A program made the position numbers and the translations under genes. The notes under the pieces were generated by a model. It made no database searches and was not told the origin of the DNA. It saw only the letters and a list, made by a program, of their open reading frames with translations. DNA of 29,473 nt. Source: Prevotella sp. (GTDB lineage: Bacteria; Bacteroidota; Bacteroidia; Bacteroidales; Bacteroidaceae). The stretch lies in assembly GCA_017428805.1 (NCBI GenBank), contig JAFRQC010000036.1:1-29473 (forward strand), read 5' to 3'. Numbering within the stretch: position 1 is the first letter of the stretch; every line of letters begins with the position of its first letter. Below, one piece after another: positions 14,211-21,820 of the stretch.

Positions 14211-15965
14211 TCACCAGTTCTTCTGGATAGCGCGACGCTGGGGCTGCTGCTGAGCTTTCTGCAACTTATCCTGTGTCTGCTTCTCATTCTGGATGGCGGC
14301 ATTCAGCAGTTGTTCAGCATTCTCCTTGCTCATCTGGGGCTTTTGCTGCTCCTGCTGTTTCTTGTCGTCTTGCTGATCTTTTTGGTCTTTCTGCTGATCC
14401 TGCTTCTGCTGGTCTTTCTTGTCGTCTTGTTTCTTGTCGTCGTTGCCGCCCTGCTGGTTCTGCTGATTCTGTTGCTGTTTTTGCTGCTGATGCTTGCAGA
14501 GAACGAGGTTATAACGCGTCTCGTTGTCAGCGGGGTTCAGACGGAGGGCATTCTTGTAGGCCTCGATGGCCTCACCATACATCTTATGCGACTGGCAGAC
14601 CACACCCATATTATGGAAGGCTTTTGCCTTACGCAAGGGGTTCGTCTCCAACTTCGAGGCATTCTCAAACTGCACCACAGCCGCAGAGTCCTTCTTCTGC
14701 GCCATCAGGGCATTACCCAAGTTGAATACGGCCTGCGGATTCTTGGGATTCTTCTCGATGGCCTTACGATAAGACACTTCTGCATTGGGATAGTCGCCAC
14801 TGCGGAAGAGTTTGTTGCCTTGACGGATATACTGGCGGTCAGTTTGGGCAAAAGCAGGAGTAAGGAGAGAAGGAGTCAAGAGTAAGTAGAATGCCAAAAG
14901 AAGCGCTTTAAGATTTCTACTTTCTCCTTCTCTCCTTACTCCTTCTCTCCTAAATAACGAGATTCGCTTGAGCAACGGATTACGACGGTCGAGGATGCAG
15001 ATCTCGATGATGAGCAGGAGAAGAACGAGAATGCCCACAGCCTGGAACTGTTCGTCGAACTCGCTGTAAACGGTTGTAGAGGTCTCTTTCTTAGCCAGCT
15101 TGTCGAGTTCACTATCCAACTGCTGCTGGGCAGCGCTGTTGTTCTCGACATGAATATAAGCGCCTCCACCAGCCTGTGCCACCTGCTTACACATATCTTC
15201 ATTAAGGGCAGACATCACAGTGTTGCCAGAACGGTCCGTCATATAGTTGCCTGTGCCAGAGATGGGGATGGGTGCACCATTGGTGGATCCTACGCCCAAG
15301 ACATAGACACGCATGCCTTCATCTTTCGCTGCCTCAGCTGCTTCGAGCGCCCCACCCTCATGGTCCTCACCATCAGTGATGACGATGATAGCCTTGCCAA
15401 TACCTTCTTCCTGAGTAAAACTATGGGTGGCCATCTCGATGGCACGGGCGATATCCGTACCCTGGGTTGCCATCATCGACGGGTCGATGCTCGACAGGAA
15501 CATCTTTGCAGACACATAGTCGCTGGTGATGGGAAGCTGCACAAAGGCATCGCCCGCAAACACAATCAGGCCGATCTTGTCGTTGGTAAAATGGTCTACC
15601 AGGTTCTCTATCATCATCTTACTACGATCCAAACGACTGGGGATGATATCCTCCGCCAACATAGAGTTACTGATGTCCAACGCGATGATGGTCTCTATGC
15701 CCACGCGCTTCTCGTGACTGATCTTCGTACCTAACTGTGGACGTGCCAGCATCACGATGAGCAGTGCCAAAGCACCCAGCAACACCCAGAACTTCACAGA
15801 CGGACGGAAACGCGACACATCAGGCATCAGTTCTTTCAACAGCGACGGATCACCAAACTTGCGCAGGCGTTTGCGCTGGTTCCTGTATGATATGAATCTG
15901 ACGAGCGCCAATATGGGTATCAGCACCAGCAGCCAGAGATATATGGGGTCTTCAAATCTAAACAT
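14211..15965 (-). CDS. batB-batC: BatB-BatC fusion protein of the aerotolerance operon
   Basis: Residues 1-330 are BatB: two N-terminal membrane helices, a von Willebrand A domain with a MIDAS site (D97-I-S99-N-S101, and TDGED later) facing the periplasm, and a third helix (VGILVLLLLIIEICIL). Residues from about 371 are BatC: TPR repeats (AVFNLGNALMAQKKD, KAFHNMGVVCQSHKMYGEA), then a long Gln/Lys/Asp-rich low-complexity tail. Residues 339-370 come from a palindromic repeat that encodes a basic linker and FYLLLTPSLLTPAFAQ, the former BatC signal peptide, so the topology with periplasmic TPRs still works. No internal Met follows the BatB part, so a real fusion is likely. The start overlaps the batA stop (TAATG). 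Confidence 0.88.
   Translation of the reverse strand: MFRFEDPIYLWLLVLIPILALVRFISYRNQRKRLRKFGDPSLLKELMPDVSRFRPSVKFWVLLGALALLIVMLARPQLGTKISHEKRVGIETIIALDISNSMLAEDIIPSRLDRSKMMIENLVDHFTNDKIGLIVFAGDAFVQLPITSDYVSAKMFLSSIDPSMMATQGTDIARAIEMATHSFTQEEGIGKAIIVITDGEDHEGGALEAAEAAKDEGMRVYVLGVGSTNGAPIPISGTGNYMTDRSGNTVMSALNEDMCKQVAQAGGGAYIHVENNSAAQQQLDSELDKLAKKETSTTVYSEFDEQFQAVGILVLLLLIIEICILDRRNPLLKRISLFRREGVRREGESRNLKALLLAFYLLLTPSLLTPAFAQTDRQYIRQGNKLFRSGDYPNAEVSYRKAIEKNPKNPQAVFNLGNALMAQKKDSAAVVQFENASKLETNPLRKAKAFHNMGVVCQSHKMYGEAIEAYKNALRLNPADNETRYNLVLCKHQQQKQQQNQQNQQGGNDDKKQDDKKDQQKQDQQKDQKDQQDDKKQQEQQKPQMSKENAEQLLNAAIQNEKQTQDKLQKAQQQPQRRAIQKNW
14856..14951. repeat. Palindromic repeat at the batB-batC junction
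   Basis: Arms 14856-14891 and 14915-14951 are built from the same GGAGTAAGGAG/CTCCTTACTCC words as the batD-batE junction element, with a different 23-base centre. It is read in frame through the whole element. Confidence 0.8.
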
Positions 15966-16963
15966 TATGGTATTCTTCTAAAAATAGTGATACGCAGGAG
16001 AATTTCGAGCAGAAGGGCGAGGATGGCCACAAGGGCGAAAGGCTGGTAGGCCTCATAGCGTTTGCTGAATGTCTTCACATTGAGCTTACTTTTCTCCAAC
16101 TGGTCAATCTCCTTGTAGATATTACGCAGTTCCTTGGTGTTCGTGGCACGATAGAAGTCACCTTCCGTAGCTGCAGCAATCTCAGAGAGGGTCTTCGTGT
16201 CGATCTCCACAGGGATGTTCACATACTGCACACCACCAGCCACAGGCATCGGATAAGGTGCCACATTGTTCGTTCCCACGCCGATGGTATAGACGCGGAT
16301 ACCCAGGCTCTTGGCAATCTCAGCCGCTGTCATCGGAGAAATGTCACCTCGGTTATTCGAACCATCCGTCAGCAGGATGACCACCTTACTCTTCGCCTTC
16401 GACTCTTTCAGACGGGATACGGCGTTGGCCAGTCCCATACCGATAGCGGTACCGTCCTCAATCAGTCCACGGGCAGCAATATCGGTACGCACCGTCTGCA
16501 ACATATTCAACAGCGACGCGTGGTCTGTGGTCATCGGACATTGTGTGAAAGCCTCACCAGCGAAGATGGAGAGACCGATATTATCATCCGGACGGCCTGC
16601 GATGAACTCTGAGGCCACCTGCTTGGCTGCCTCGATACGGTTCGGCTTCAGGTCTTCAGCCAGCATACTGGTGGAGACGTCCATCGCCAACATGATGTCG
16701 ATACCCTCAATGGATTTATTGCTCCATGAATTATGTGTCTGAGGACGGGCCAGCACCAGAACGGTCATCGTGAAGGCCAGGATACGCAACAGCATGGAGA
16801 GCGGCATCAGCGTCACCTTCCAACTGCGAGGCGCATAACGGAAAGCGTACGTGTCGCTCATCCGCATAGTGGGCTCTGTCTTCTTCCTGTACATCACATA
16901 CCAGATGAGGTACGGGATGATCAGCAGGAGCAACAGCAGATATTCTTTATTGGCAAATTCCAT
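15965..16963 (-). CDS. batA: Aerotolerance protein BatA, vWA domain
   Basis: This 332-residue inner-membrane protein has a hydrophobic N-terminus (LLLLLLIIPYLIWYVMY), a second helix (MLLRILAFTMTVLVLA) and a periplasmic vWA domain with the MIDAS motif D95-V-S97-T-S99, a later TDGSNNRGD, and a closing C-terminal helix (PFALVAILALLLEILLRI). vWA domains bind partner proteins through a metal ion, and the Bat complex is thought to act with the MoxR ATPase. It follows the BatD-like gene by 12 bases and overlaps batB by one base (TAATG), so expression is coupled. Confidence 0.92.
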   Translation of the reverse strand: MEFANKEYLLLLLLIIPYLIWYVMYRKKTEPTMRMSDTYAFRYAPRSWKVTLMPLSMLLRILAFTMTVLVLARPQTHNSWSNKSIEGIDIMLAMDVSTSMLAEDLKPNRIEAAKQVASEFIAGRPDDNIGLSIFAGEAFTQCPMTTDHASLLNMLQTVRTDIAARGLIEDGTAIGMGLANAVSRLKESKAKSKVVILLTDGSNNRGDISPMTAAEIAKSLGIRVYTIGVGTNNVAPYPMPVAGGVQYVNIPVEIDTKTLSEIAAATEGDFYRATNTKELRNIYKEIDQLEKSKLNVKTFSKRYEAYQPFALVAILALLLEILLRITIFRRIP

Positions 16964-16975
16964 TCTATTTCCTAA

Positions 16976-18046
16976 TTACCCTAACAACATATACAATGTA
17001 TAGACAACATAGCCGAATAGTGCCAGACAGACGACACCGATGGCGGTGATGAAGTACTTCAGCATACGACGCGTCTTCTGCGAACGCTGGTCTTCCTCAG
17101 AGAGCTGCGGCTTTATCGTTTCTTCTACAGGCACATTCTCCAACTTGGTCTGGTTAATGAAGTCGATAGCGTTGACCAGGTTCGCATCGTTCTCATTGAT
17201 CAGCGTCGAATACTTGGCGAACTTCACAAGGTCTGCCGTCGTAAAGAGCTGACGCAGTTCGTCCAGTGCTTTCTGGTCCTGCGAGGCCATCAGTCTCTCG
17301 ATGATCTCACTACTGGTCATCTCCATTGCATTGAAACCATAGCGTTCCACTATATATTTACGGAGGGTATCCGTCAGTTTCGTGTAATACTCTTTCGAGT
17401 TCTCTGAGGACACCATCTTGTCGGCCTTGATCTGCTCTATCTCCTTCATTGCCTTCTGATGCGGCAACAGGCGCTTCACAATACGTATGTGACTGATAAT
17501 CGGTTTGTTATCACGCAGACGGAGGTAGAGATAGTAGGCAACGGCCAGCAAGACAAGCATCAGCACACTCAGCCAGAAGGGGCCCTCCCAATCACTCCAT
17601 TGGAAGGGATTGTCCTGCACATCCTTGGGACCAAAGAACTGCTCGGCATGGAGGGTGTCCACCTCGATGGTCAGCACCTTCAGCGCCAGACTCTTGCTCT
17701 TATAGGGCTTGCCGTCGATCTTCACCGTCATCGGCGGGATATAATAGAGCGTATCATCGAACGAGGTCATCGTATAGACCATCGAACGAGACACGAAGCC
17801 ATTGTCCTGCGGCTGCTGTTCGAGCTCTTGCCTGTCGAGCACCTCAACACCTGGGGTGATGTACTCCATAGGTTTGAACTGCGGAAACTCCACCTTCGCA
17901 TTCTCCTTGGCCGTAGCTGTCAGCGTTACATGTGCCTGCTGTCCGACGAAGATCTGGATAGAGTCAATAACAGCCTCTACCGATACTTGCGCAGACGCAG
18001 CCAACACGCTCGCTGTCAATATGATACATAACGAAAGTCTTCTCAT
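16976..18046 (-). CDS. BatD-like membrane protein of the Bat operon
   Basis: This 356-residue protein has a signal peptide (RRLSLCIILTASVLAASA), a periplasmic beta-sandwich (residues 20-155, including VGQQAHVTLTATA and YIPPMTVKIDGKPYKS as in BatD), a membrane helix (FWLSVLMLVLLAVAYYLYL), a cytoplasmic helical domain (about 190-320) and a last helix at the C-terminus. It takes the place usually held between the DUF58 and batA genes in Bacteroidetes. Its start overlaps the DUF58 gene's stop by one base (TGATG). No enzymatic motif is visible; a scaffold or adaptor role is inferred from operon position. Confidence 0.8.
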   Translation of the reverse strand: MRRLSLCIILTASVLAASAQVSVEAVIDSIQIFVGQQAHVTLTATAKENAKVEFPQFKPMEYITPGVEVLDRQELEQQPQDNGFVSRSMVYTMTSFDDTLYYIPPMTVKIDGKPYKSKSLALKVLTIEVDTLHAEQFFGPKDVQDNPFQWSDWEGPFWLSVLMLVLLAVAYYLYLRLRDNKPIISHIRIVKRLLPHQKAMKEIEQIKADKMVSSENSKEYYTKLTDTLRKYIVERYGFNAMEMTSSEIIERLMASQDQKALDELRQLFTTADLVKFAKYSTLINENDANLVNAIDFINQTKLENVPVEETIKPQLSEEDQRSQKTRRMLKYFITAIGVVCLALFGYVVYTLYMLLG

Positions 18047-18915
18047 CAGCTTCTCTGTTTAAACAACATCATAAGCGCCTTCACGAAGTCTTCGTTCGTG
18101 GCGACACTCACATGGTCAACATTGCTCTTGTTAAAGGTCTCCTCCAACTGCGACTGACGGCTGTTCCAATACTTGCGATAGGCCTGGCGCAGAGCCTTCG
18201 ACCCCGTATCGACATACTGTTCGTGACCCGTCTCAGCATCGACCACCTTCATCAGTCCCACATCAGGCAATTCCCTGGCACGCTGGTCATAGACCTGAAT
18301 GGCCACAACATCGTGCTTACGGTTGCAGATCTGCAAAGACTGCTGGAATTCATCACGGACATAAAAATCGCTGAGGATAAAGGCCGTCGTGCGACGCTTC
18401 TGGACGCTGGAAAGGAACTCCACCGCCTGTTTCACATCCGTGCGCTTCGACTCTGGCTGGAAATTGAGCATCTCACGGATGATGTAGAGGATGTGTTTGC
18501 GTCCCTTCTTGGGAGGGATATATTTCTCGATCCGGTCTGAGAAGAACACCACGCCAATCTTATCATTGTTCTGGATGGCACTGAAGGCGATGGTGGCAGC
18601 TATCTCCGTCACCATATCACGCTTCATCTGCTTCTGCGTACCGAAGTCGAGTGAGCCACTGACGTCGATGAGAAGCATCACCGTCAGTTCACGCTCTTCT
18701 TCAAACACCTTCACATAAGGACGGTGGAAGCGGGCGGTCACATTCCAGTCGATATCGCGGACATCATCACCGAACTGATACTCACGCACCTCACTAAAGG
18801 CCATACCCCTACCCTTGAAGGCAGAATGATACTGACCAGCAAAGATGTTTGAGCTCAGACCACGGGTCTTTATCTCAATCTTACGAACCTTTTTGATAAT
18901 CTCTGAGGTTTCCAT
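18046..18915 (-). CDS. DUF58 domain protein (vWA-like) of the Bat operon
   Basis: This 289-residue soluble protein carries the DUF58 signature: FAGQYHSAFKGRGMAFSEVR, YQFGDDVRDIDWNVTAR, then a vWA-like core with a MIDAS-type D84-V-S86-G-S88. DUF58 proteins are regularly encoded next to MoxR ATPases and probably act as their partners or adaptors in protein complex assembly. The gene is linked to moxR by a one-base stop-start overlap (TGATG) and to the next gene in the same way. The length matches the family (about 290). Confidence 0.92.
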   Translation of the reverse strand: METSEIIKKVRKIEIKTRGLSSNIFAGQYHSAFKGRGMAFSEVREYQFGDDVRDIDWNVTARFHRPYVKVFEEERELTVMLLIDVSGSLDFGTQKQMKRDMVTEIAATIAFSAIQNNDKIGVVFFSDRIEKYIPPKKGRKHILYIIREMLNFQPESKRTDVKQAVEFLSSVQKRRTTAFILSDFYVRDEFQQSLQICNRKHDVVAIQVYDQRARELPDVGLMKVVDAETGHEQYVDTGSKALRQAYRKYWNSRQSQLEETFNKSNVDHVSVATNEDFVKALMMLFKQRS

Positions 18916-19910
18916 CAGGGCACTTCGACCTTGTTGATGATCTTAGATACAATCTCCTCACTCGTGACATTGGCAGCCTCAGCCTCGTAGGTCAGACCAA
19001 TACGATGACGGAGCACATCGTGGGCAACGGCTCTCACATCCTCAGGCACCACATAACCACGACGCTTGATGAACGCATAGGCACGAGCGGCCTTCGCCAG
19101 ATTGATGCTGGCACGCGGAGAACCACCAAAGCTGATCATATCCTTCAGGTCCTTCAAGCCATAACGGTCAGGATAACGCGTAGCAAACACGATGTCGGCG
19201 ATATACTGTTCAATCTTCTCGTCGATGTACACCTCACCGACAACGGCACGGGCTTTCAGGATTTCTTCTGCTGTCGTAACGGGTGTCACCTTCGGCATCT
19301 CACCGGCGATATTCTCGCGGATGATCTTCTTCTCCTCCTCCAGAGAGGGATAGTCGATGACCACCTTCAACATAAAACGGTCCACCTGAGCCTCAGGCAG
19401 CGGATAGGTTCCCTCCTGCTCGATGGGATTCTGCGTAGCCATCACTAAGAAAGGCTTCGGCAGACTGAATGTCTGACTACCGATGGTAACCTGCTTCTCC
19501 TGCATAGCCTCAAGAAGGGCACTCTGCACCTTAGCTGGGGCACGGTTGATCTCATCAGCCAGCACGAAGTTTGCAAACACAGGACCTTGCTTCACCTGGA
19601 ACTTCTCATCCTTCTGTGAATAGATCATCGTACCGATGACGTCAGCAGGGAGAAGGTCGGGGGTAAACTGAATACGACTGTATTCAGAGTCGATCAACTG
19701 TGAGAGGGTTTTGATGGCCAATGTCTTAGCCAGACCTGGTACACCTTCAAGCAGGATGTGTCCGTCACTCAACAGTCCGATGAGCAAGGAATCAACCAGA
19801 TGTTTCTGTCCCACAATGACACGGTCCATACCCGTTGTCAGATTAGTCACGAATGCGCTTTGTTGTTCAATCCGGATGTTCAATTCACGGATATCAATTG
19901 CTTCTGCCAT
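18915..19910 (-). CDS. MoxR family AAA+ ATPase
   Basis: First gene of the Bat operon; 331 residues. The AAA+ ATPase core has Walker A GVPGLAKT (56-63), Walker B VLADEINR (D119, E120), a sensor segment MATQNPIEQEGTYPLPEAQ, the arginine-finger region VDRFMLKV, and a C-terminal lid helix bundle (GGSPRASINLAKAARAYAF). MoxR enzymes are chaperone-like ATPases that act with vWA-domain proteins; here the partners are probably the DUF58 protein, BatA and BatB. A promoter lies about 57 bases upstream. Confidence 0.95.
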   Translation of the reverse strand: MAEAIDIRELNIRIEQQSAFVTNLTTGMDRVIVGQKHLVDSLLIGLLSDGHILLEGVPGLAKTLAIKTLSQLIDSEYSRIQFTPDLLPADVIGTMIYSQKDEKFQVKQGPVFANFVLADEINRAPAKVQSALLEAMQEKQVTIGSQTFSLPKPFLVMATQNPIEQEGTYPLPEAQVDRFMLKVVIDYPSLEEEKKIIRENIAGEMPKVTPVTTAEEILKARAVVGEVYIDEKIEQYIADIVFATRYPDRYGLKDLKDMISFGGSPRASINLAKAARAYAFIKRRGYVVPEDVRAVAHDVLRHRIGLTYEAEAANVTSEEIVSKIINKVEVP

Positions 19911-19966
19911 AATATTTTTCTTTTAACTTTAATTCTCAAATTCTTGACATTTTCTCAATTTGACCG

Positions 19967-19974
19967 CAAAAGTA
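19967..19974 (-). promoter_or_regulatory. Candidate -7 box of the Bat operon
   Basis: TACTTTTG on the minus strand matches TAnnTTTG and lies 57 bases before the moxR ATG. No clear TTTG is found at the -33 distance, so the promoter is only partly supported. Confidence 0.4.
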
Positions 19975-20021
19975 GTGATTTTACGGGATTATCCGTACAT
20001 CTACGTGACTAAATAATATTA

Positions 20022-20059
20022 AAAAAGTTTCCCAAAACCTAAGTTTTAAGAAACTTTTT
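20022..20059 (-). terminator. Intrinsic terminator after the HU-LysM gene
   Basis: A perfect 10-bp stem (20022-20031 with 20050-20059) and an inner pairing (AAAAC/GTTTT) are followed on the minus strand by a run of T. It lies 20 bases after the stop codon at 20080. The stem is AT-rich on both sides and could also work in the other direction. Confidence 0.75.
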
Positions 20060-20079
20060 CATTATTTCCCAATTATGTA

Positions 20080-21531
20080 CTAATTTTGGACCATCTTTTT
20101 CTTCTTTCGTTCCACTTTTGGGATCTTAATTTCCTGTCCAGTTTTTAACTGGGAAGTAGCGTTCAGACCATTATAAACTTCGATATAGCACTCCATCCCG
20201 GGTCCTAATGTCCGCTTGGTGATACGTTGGAGGTTGTCACCCTCTTTCACCTTTTCTTTATGATCCAGGCCAACGATGCGATAGGCACCAGTACGGACAC
20301 GGGAGTCCATCGCCTCATATTTGTCGAGTTTCACTTCAGCAGGGGCTGTAGCAACGGGCTGCTGCTTGGGAGCCTCAGAGGGTTTCTGAGCAACAGGAGG
20401 TTTGGGAGCCTCAACAGGTTTCTGAACCTCAGGCTTAGCTTCCGGCTTTGACTGTTCCACAGGTGCTGCTACAGGCTTTTCAGCCTTCTCTTCAGACGGG
20501 ACGGATTTCTCAGCAGGAGCCTCAACCTTTTCCTCTGGCTGTTTTGCTGGTTCTGCGACAGGCTTGGCATCTGACTTCTTAGCCGGTGTTGCTTCTTTGA
20601 CCTTCTCTATTTTGGGAGCTGGGGCTTCAGTTGGCTCAGCCTGACGATTCCAAGGGAAATAATTGCCCAGCAGATAACCCACAAGCAGCGAAATCAGACA
20701 GGCCAGGAGTACCATCGTCCATTTCATACCACCACCAATTGTTCCTTCCTCTTCTTTCTCCTCCACATATTCATCTTCAACAGAAGATTCGTCAACGGAT
20801 TCCTCAGCTGGTTCTTCTGAAGATTCTTCTGAAGGTTCTTCTGTTGTTTTTTCTACTGGCACCTCATTTTCCTCAGCAACAGAAGGCGTCTCTTGCTCTG
20901 CAGGAGCCTCAAATTCTGCAGGTATTTCAGGTCCTGCAGGCATCTCAGGTTCTGCAGGCATCTCAGGTTCAACAGGTGTTTCAGGTTCTGCTGGTGTTCC
21001 AAGATCAATCGGCTGAGATGTGACTGGTGCAGCCATTGGCTCAATCACCCATTCTGGAATATCCTCGTCAGAGATTTCTTCCTGAGTCTTGTCAGACACA
21101 TCACCCGAAGCGAAATCCACCAGAGGTATCTCGTCTATCTCACTCTCACTTTCCTCTATTACAGGCGTCTCTTCAGCCGCTTCCTCCTTATCAGGCTCCT
21201 TAAAGTCCACCCCCTCATTAAGCACGACGGTCTCAAACTGAGAGAAGGGTTTGTTGACCAATTCCTTCATCAAGGCATCAGGCGTGAAGGTGATCTTGTT
21301 ATGACCTTCGATGAGTACACGTTCTCCCGTATTCACATTCACACTCTCACGGGATTCCACATCGATGATCTTAAAGGTACCAAGACCTTTCACCTTAACC
21401 ATCTTATCCCGCTCCAAAGCCTCACGGATGGTCTCAAACATCATATTGATGAAGAGCGTGGCCTCTTTCTTGCTCAGACCGTTCTGAGCAATCAGTTTAC
21501 TGGCAATTTCCTGAATCGTAACCTTTCCCAT
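20080..21531 (-). CDS. HU DNA-binding domain - transmembrane helix - LysM protein
   Basis: The chosen ATG (21531) overlaps the stop of the small HU gene by one base (TGATG), giving 483 residues. Residues 1-90 are an HU/IHF-like DNA-binding domain (KVTIQEIASKLIAQNGLSK, then VKVKGLGTFKI). Residues 110-265 are acidic and Pro/Glu-rich, including a tandem repeat. A membrane helix spans about 270-292 (MVLLACLISLLVGYLLGNYF). Next comes a Lys/Pro/Ala/Glu-rich stretch, then a LysM-like domain at about 421-473 (VKEGDNLQRITKRTLGPG and TGQEIKIPKV). The layout puts DNA binding in the cytoplasm and peptidoglycan binding in the periplasm, so it may link nucleoid and cell wall; this role is inferred. Confidence 0.88.
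   Translation of the reverse strand: MGKVTIQEIASKLIAQNGLSKKEATLFINMMFETIREALERDKMVKVKGLGTFKIIDVESRESVNVNTGERVLIEGHNKITFTPDALMKELVNKPFSQFETVVLNEGVDFKEPDKEEAAEETPVIEESESEIDEIPLVDFASGDVSDKTQEEISDEDIPEWVIEPMAAPVTSQPIDLGTPAEPETPVEPEMPAEPEMPAGPEIPAEFEAPAEQETPSVAEENEVPVEKTTEEPSEESSEEPAEESVDESSVEDEYVEEKEEEGTIGGGMKWTMVLLACLISLLVGYLLGNYFPWNRQAEPTEAPAPKIEKVKEATPAKKSDAKPVAEPAKQPEEKVEAPAEKSVPSEEKAEKPVAAPVEQSKPEAKPEVQKPVEAPKPPVAQKPSEAPKQQPVATAPAEVKLDKYEAMDSRVRTGAYRIVGLDHKEKVKEGDNLQRITKRTLGPGMECYIEVYNGLNATSQLKTGQEIKIPKVERKKKKMVQN
20898..21005. repeat. 18-bp tandem repeat in the HU-LysM gene
   Basis: Six imperfect copies of an 18-base unit (CTGCAGGCATCTCAGGTT-like) encode hexapeptides of the type PAEPEM in the acidic linker. 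Copy number is likely to vary between strains; changes stay in frame. Confidence 0.75.
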
Positions 21532-21818
21532 CACTCGTCTCCTCCATTCTTTATCTGTTCCTTCCAATTCGCATTCGGTTTGAAGTTCAGCACCAGTTTG
21601 GGTGGAACGAGCATCCGCTGACCTGTCGATGGATTCACCATCACGCGCTCCATCTTTTTCTTGACCTCAAAAGTCCCGAATGTCGGAACGAGCACAATGT
21701 TGTCTTCCTGGAAGATGTCTCCCATCGTCTCAACGATCACATTGACCATCTTCTGCGTGTCTTCGGGCGAATAGCCCGTCTGCTCCGCTAATTCCAAAAT
21801 AAAATCCTTATTAGTCAT
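21531..21818 (-). CDS. Small HU-family DNA-binding protein
   Basis: The ATG at 21818 gives 95 residues (a GTG at 21824 would overlap the rimO stop). It is a complete HU/IHF fold: helical N-terminus (NKDFILELAEQTGYSPEDTQ), the VPTFGTFEV segment, a DNA-contacting arm with the NPSTGQRMLVPPKLVLNFKP motif, and a short tail. The arm motif is somewhat unlike E. coli HU, as is common for the divergent HU paralogues of Bacteroidetes. It lies between rimO and the HU-LysM gene with stop-start contact on both sides, so the two HU proteins are made together and may share a function on DNA. Confidence 0.88.
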   Translation of the reverse strand: MTNKDFILELAEQTGYSPEDTQKMVNVIVETMGDIFQEDNIVLVPTFGTFEVKKKMERVMVNPSTGQRMLVPPKLVLNFKPNANWKEQIKNGGDE

Positions 21819-21820
21819 AA

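Noticed and set aside
14273..14885. Long plus-strand frames with runs of leucine opposite batB-batC
   Set aside because: They are the antisense of the Gln/Lys-rich BatC tail; the leucine runs come from CTG/CTT complements of glutamine and lysine codons.
20227..21023. Plus-strand frames opposite the HU-LysM gene
   Set aside because: They mirror the low-complexity coding sequence on the other strand and lack any domain or start signal.
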